From contig NZ_CP048810.1 of the NCBI RefSeq assembly GCF_013347965.1, forward strand, positions 6,385,501 through 6,449,500: a stretch of 64,000 nucleotides of DNA. The letters are read 5' to 3'. A program made the translations under genes and the position numbers. The notes beneath the pieces were generated by a model. It did not search any database. It was not told the origin of the DNA and saw only the letters and a program-made list of their open reading frames with translations. Below, one piece after another: positions 62,846 through 64,000 of the stretch. This DNA comes from Pseudomonas bijieensis. GTDB taxonomy: Bacteria > Pseudomonadota > Gammaproteobacteria > Pseudomonadales > Pseudomonadaceae. Numbering within the stretch: position 1 is the stretch's first letter; every line of letters starts with the position of its first letter.

Positions 62846-64000
62846 TTATACGTCTCGGTACGTGTGCGGGACCCAGGAACCCCATTTGCTCTCGTAGATC
62901 GCCCGGTTCTTTTCGAAAAGTGCCTGTTTTTTCCTGGCACCCAAAGTATTGAACGAGGCGGACAGATGGTGGTGGACGAAAACATCTTCGGCGCAGGCTG
63001 CGCGCATGCCACGACGCTGCACGCGGCGGCAGTAATCGTCGTCCTCGAAGAACCCCAGGCCGTACTCTTCGCACAGGCCACCGACTTGCTCGTAGGTCGA
63101 GCGCGGCAACATTACGCAGAAAAACGCCAGGGTGTTGATTTCGAACCAATCGCCCATGCGGGCGCGGGTCATTTGTGCGGCTTCGGCGGGCATGTCTTCT
63201 AGCCGGTCATAGCGGGTGCTGACTTTGGCCTCATTGCCGATGTTGTTGGTGATCGGACCGATGATGCCGATTTCCGTGTTGTCCTGCAGGTGGCGGATCA
63301 GGCCTTTGATCCAGCCGGCGGTGACGACCGTGTCGTTGTTCAGGATAACCAGATAGTCGCCACTGGCCGCTGCGAGGCCCAGGTTGTTGCCGGCGGCGAA
63401 GCCCTTGTTGTCCGGGTTGAGGATGACGATCCGGTCTGGATGTCCCTTGGCCCAGGCGGTGAGGTAGGCCGGGGTCTGGTCGCTGGAATGGTTATCGACG
63501 ACGATGATTTCAAGGTTCGGGTATTGGCTTTGGGTCAACAGGCTATCGAGGCAGGCCTTGGTCAGTTCGAGGTTGTTATAGGTCAACACCACGACGCTGA
63601 CTTTAGGCAGGGGTAACGTCGCGATGGCCTCGCGCAGGCTGGCGGCCCGATGCCGCCAGGTCTGGCTCCGGGCGAACGATTGCCGCGCCTTTAGCGTGGC
63701 GCTGGTCTCTGGGAGTGCCTCCAATACATCGCGCAGGGTCGAGATGAACTCAGTCGGCTGTTCAATCGCCCAGACCAGTTCGCCGAACTGGCTCAATTCC
63801 GGCAGTTTCACCGACACCACCGGTTTTCCCGCGCTCAGGTATTCATAGACCTTGACCGGATTGGTGGCGAGGGTCAGCGGCATGACCTTGAACGGAAGGA
63901 GGCAAACGTCCATGGCGTGGAGGTAGTAGGGCAGGGAGGCATAGGGGACTTCGCCTTCCAGGACCACATTCGGGCAGGCCTTGAAGTATTTTTTTGCCTG
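62846..64000 (-). CDS. GT4-GT2 fusion glycosyltransferase, C-terminal part
   Basis: The gene runs past the right edge; 384 codons are visible. The first part is the end of a GT4-type domain (LLPFKVMPLTLATNPVKVYE). From about residue 130, a complete GT2 domain follows: KVSVVVLTYNNLELTKACLD, VDNHSSDQTPAYL, VILNNDTVV (DxD-like) and FGFFEDDDYCRRVQRRGM-type catalytic block. It ends WGSWVPHTYRDV. It is the first gene of the operon seen here; the true start lies outside the window. Confidence 0.85.
   Translation of the reverse strand, partial: QAKKYFKACPNVVLEGEVPYASLPYYLHAMDVCLLPFKVMPLTLATNPVKVYEYLSAGKPVVSVKLPELSQFGELVWAIEQPTEFISTLRDVLEALPETSATLKARQSFARSQTWRHRAASLREAIATLPLPKVSVVVLTYNNLELTKACLDSLLTQSQYPNLEIIVVDNHSSDQTPAYLTAWAKGHPDRIVILNPDNKGFAAGNNLGLAAASGDYLVILNNDTVVTAGWIKGLIRHLQDNTEIGIIGPITNNIGNEAKVSTRYDRLEDMPAEAAQMTRARMGDWFEINTLAFFCVMLPRSTYEQVGGLCEEYGLGFFEDDDYCRRVQRRGMRAACAEDVFVHHHLSASFNTLGARKKQALFEKNRAIYESKWGSWVPHTYRDV

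Overview
The window is chromosomal DNA from a fluorescent Pseudomonas, most likely the P. fluorescens species complex. Support comes from the high G+C content, an rsmE-type CsrA paralogue, DUF6124 and DUF1654 proteins that I know mainly from Pseudomonas, the gene order thrS-infC-rpmI-rplT-pheST-ihfA-merR-tRNA-Pro, and many copies of the GTGGGAGCGAGCTTGCTCGC-type REP repeat. No phage, insertion sequence, integrase, rRNA or CRISPR array was seen. About sixty protein genes and one tRNA are described.

Left part (1-13 kb): the 5' end of a YdcJ/HglS-like gene, the glycolate oxidase genes glcDEF, an alpha/beta hydrolase, an exported M20 peptidase, a DUF6124 gene with a long structured leader, a PstS-like/OmpA fusion gene broken by a one-base frameshift, a LysR regulator divergent from a Tat-exported deacetylase-like protein and a SnoaL-like protein, then xthA and a GNAT acetyltransferase.

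Middle (13-41 kb): tamAB (outer-membrane assembly/translocation); a MarR-controlled tripartite efflux operon (marR, NodT lipoprotein, EmrA, EmrB); lpxH-ppiB divergent from glnS-cysS; rsmE; a frameshifted SPOR-like lipoprotein gene; a DUF1654-endA pair behind a LexA box; the complete rbsBACRKD ribose operon followed by an exported nucleoside hydrolase; several small hypotheticals; and a cold-shock gene.

Translation cluster (41-49.3 kb): thrS, infC (non-AUG start), rpmI, rplT, pheS, pheT, ihfA, a MerR-type regulator and tRNA-Pro(GGG). The thrS leader carries two hairpins whose 7-nt loops look like tRNA-Thr anticodon loops. A strong terminator-like hairpin lies just before pheS.

Right part (49.3-64 kb): after the tRNA the content becomes accessory: a YceK-like lipoprotein, a DKNYY protein, a ParDE toxin-antitoxin pair, a 28-residue membrane peptide and a small hypothetical. 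Then comes a tightly coupled leftward glycan operon (GT4-GT2 fusion, large GT-C-like membrane protein, DPM1-like GT2, methyltransferase, GtrA, NAD(P)-dependent SDR with an extra C-terminal region, GMC-type FAD oxidoreductase, WecB epimerase, GT4). The gene set suggests a polyprenyl-phosphate-sugar pathway with a redox modification step. This and the thrS leader are the most interesting parts of the window.
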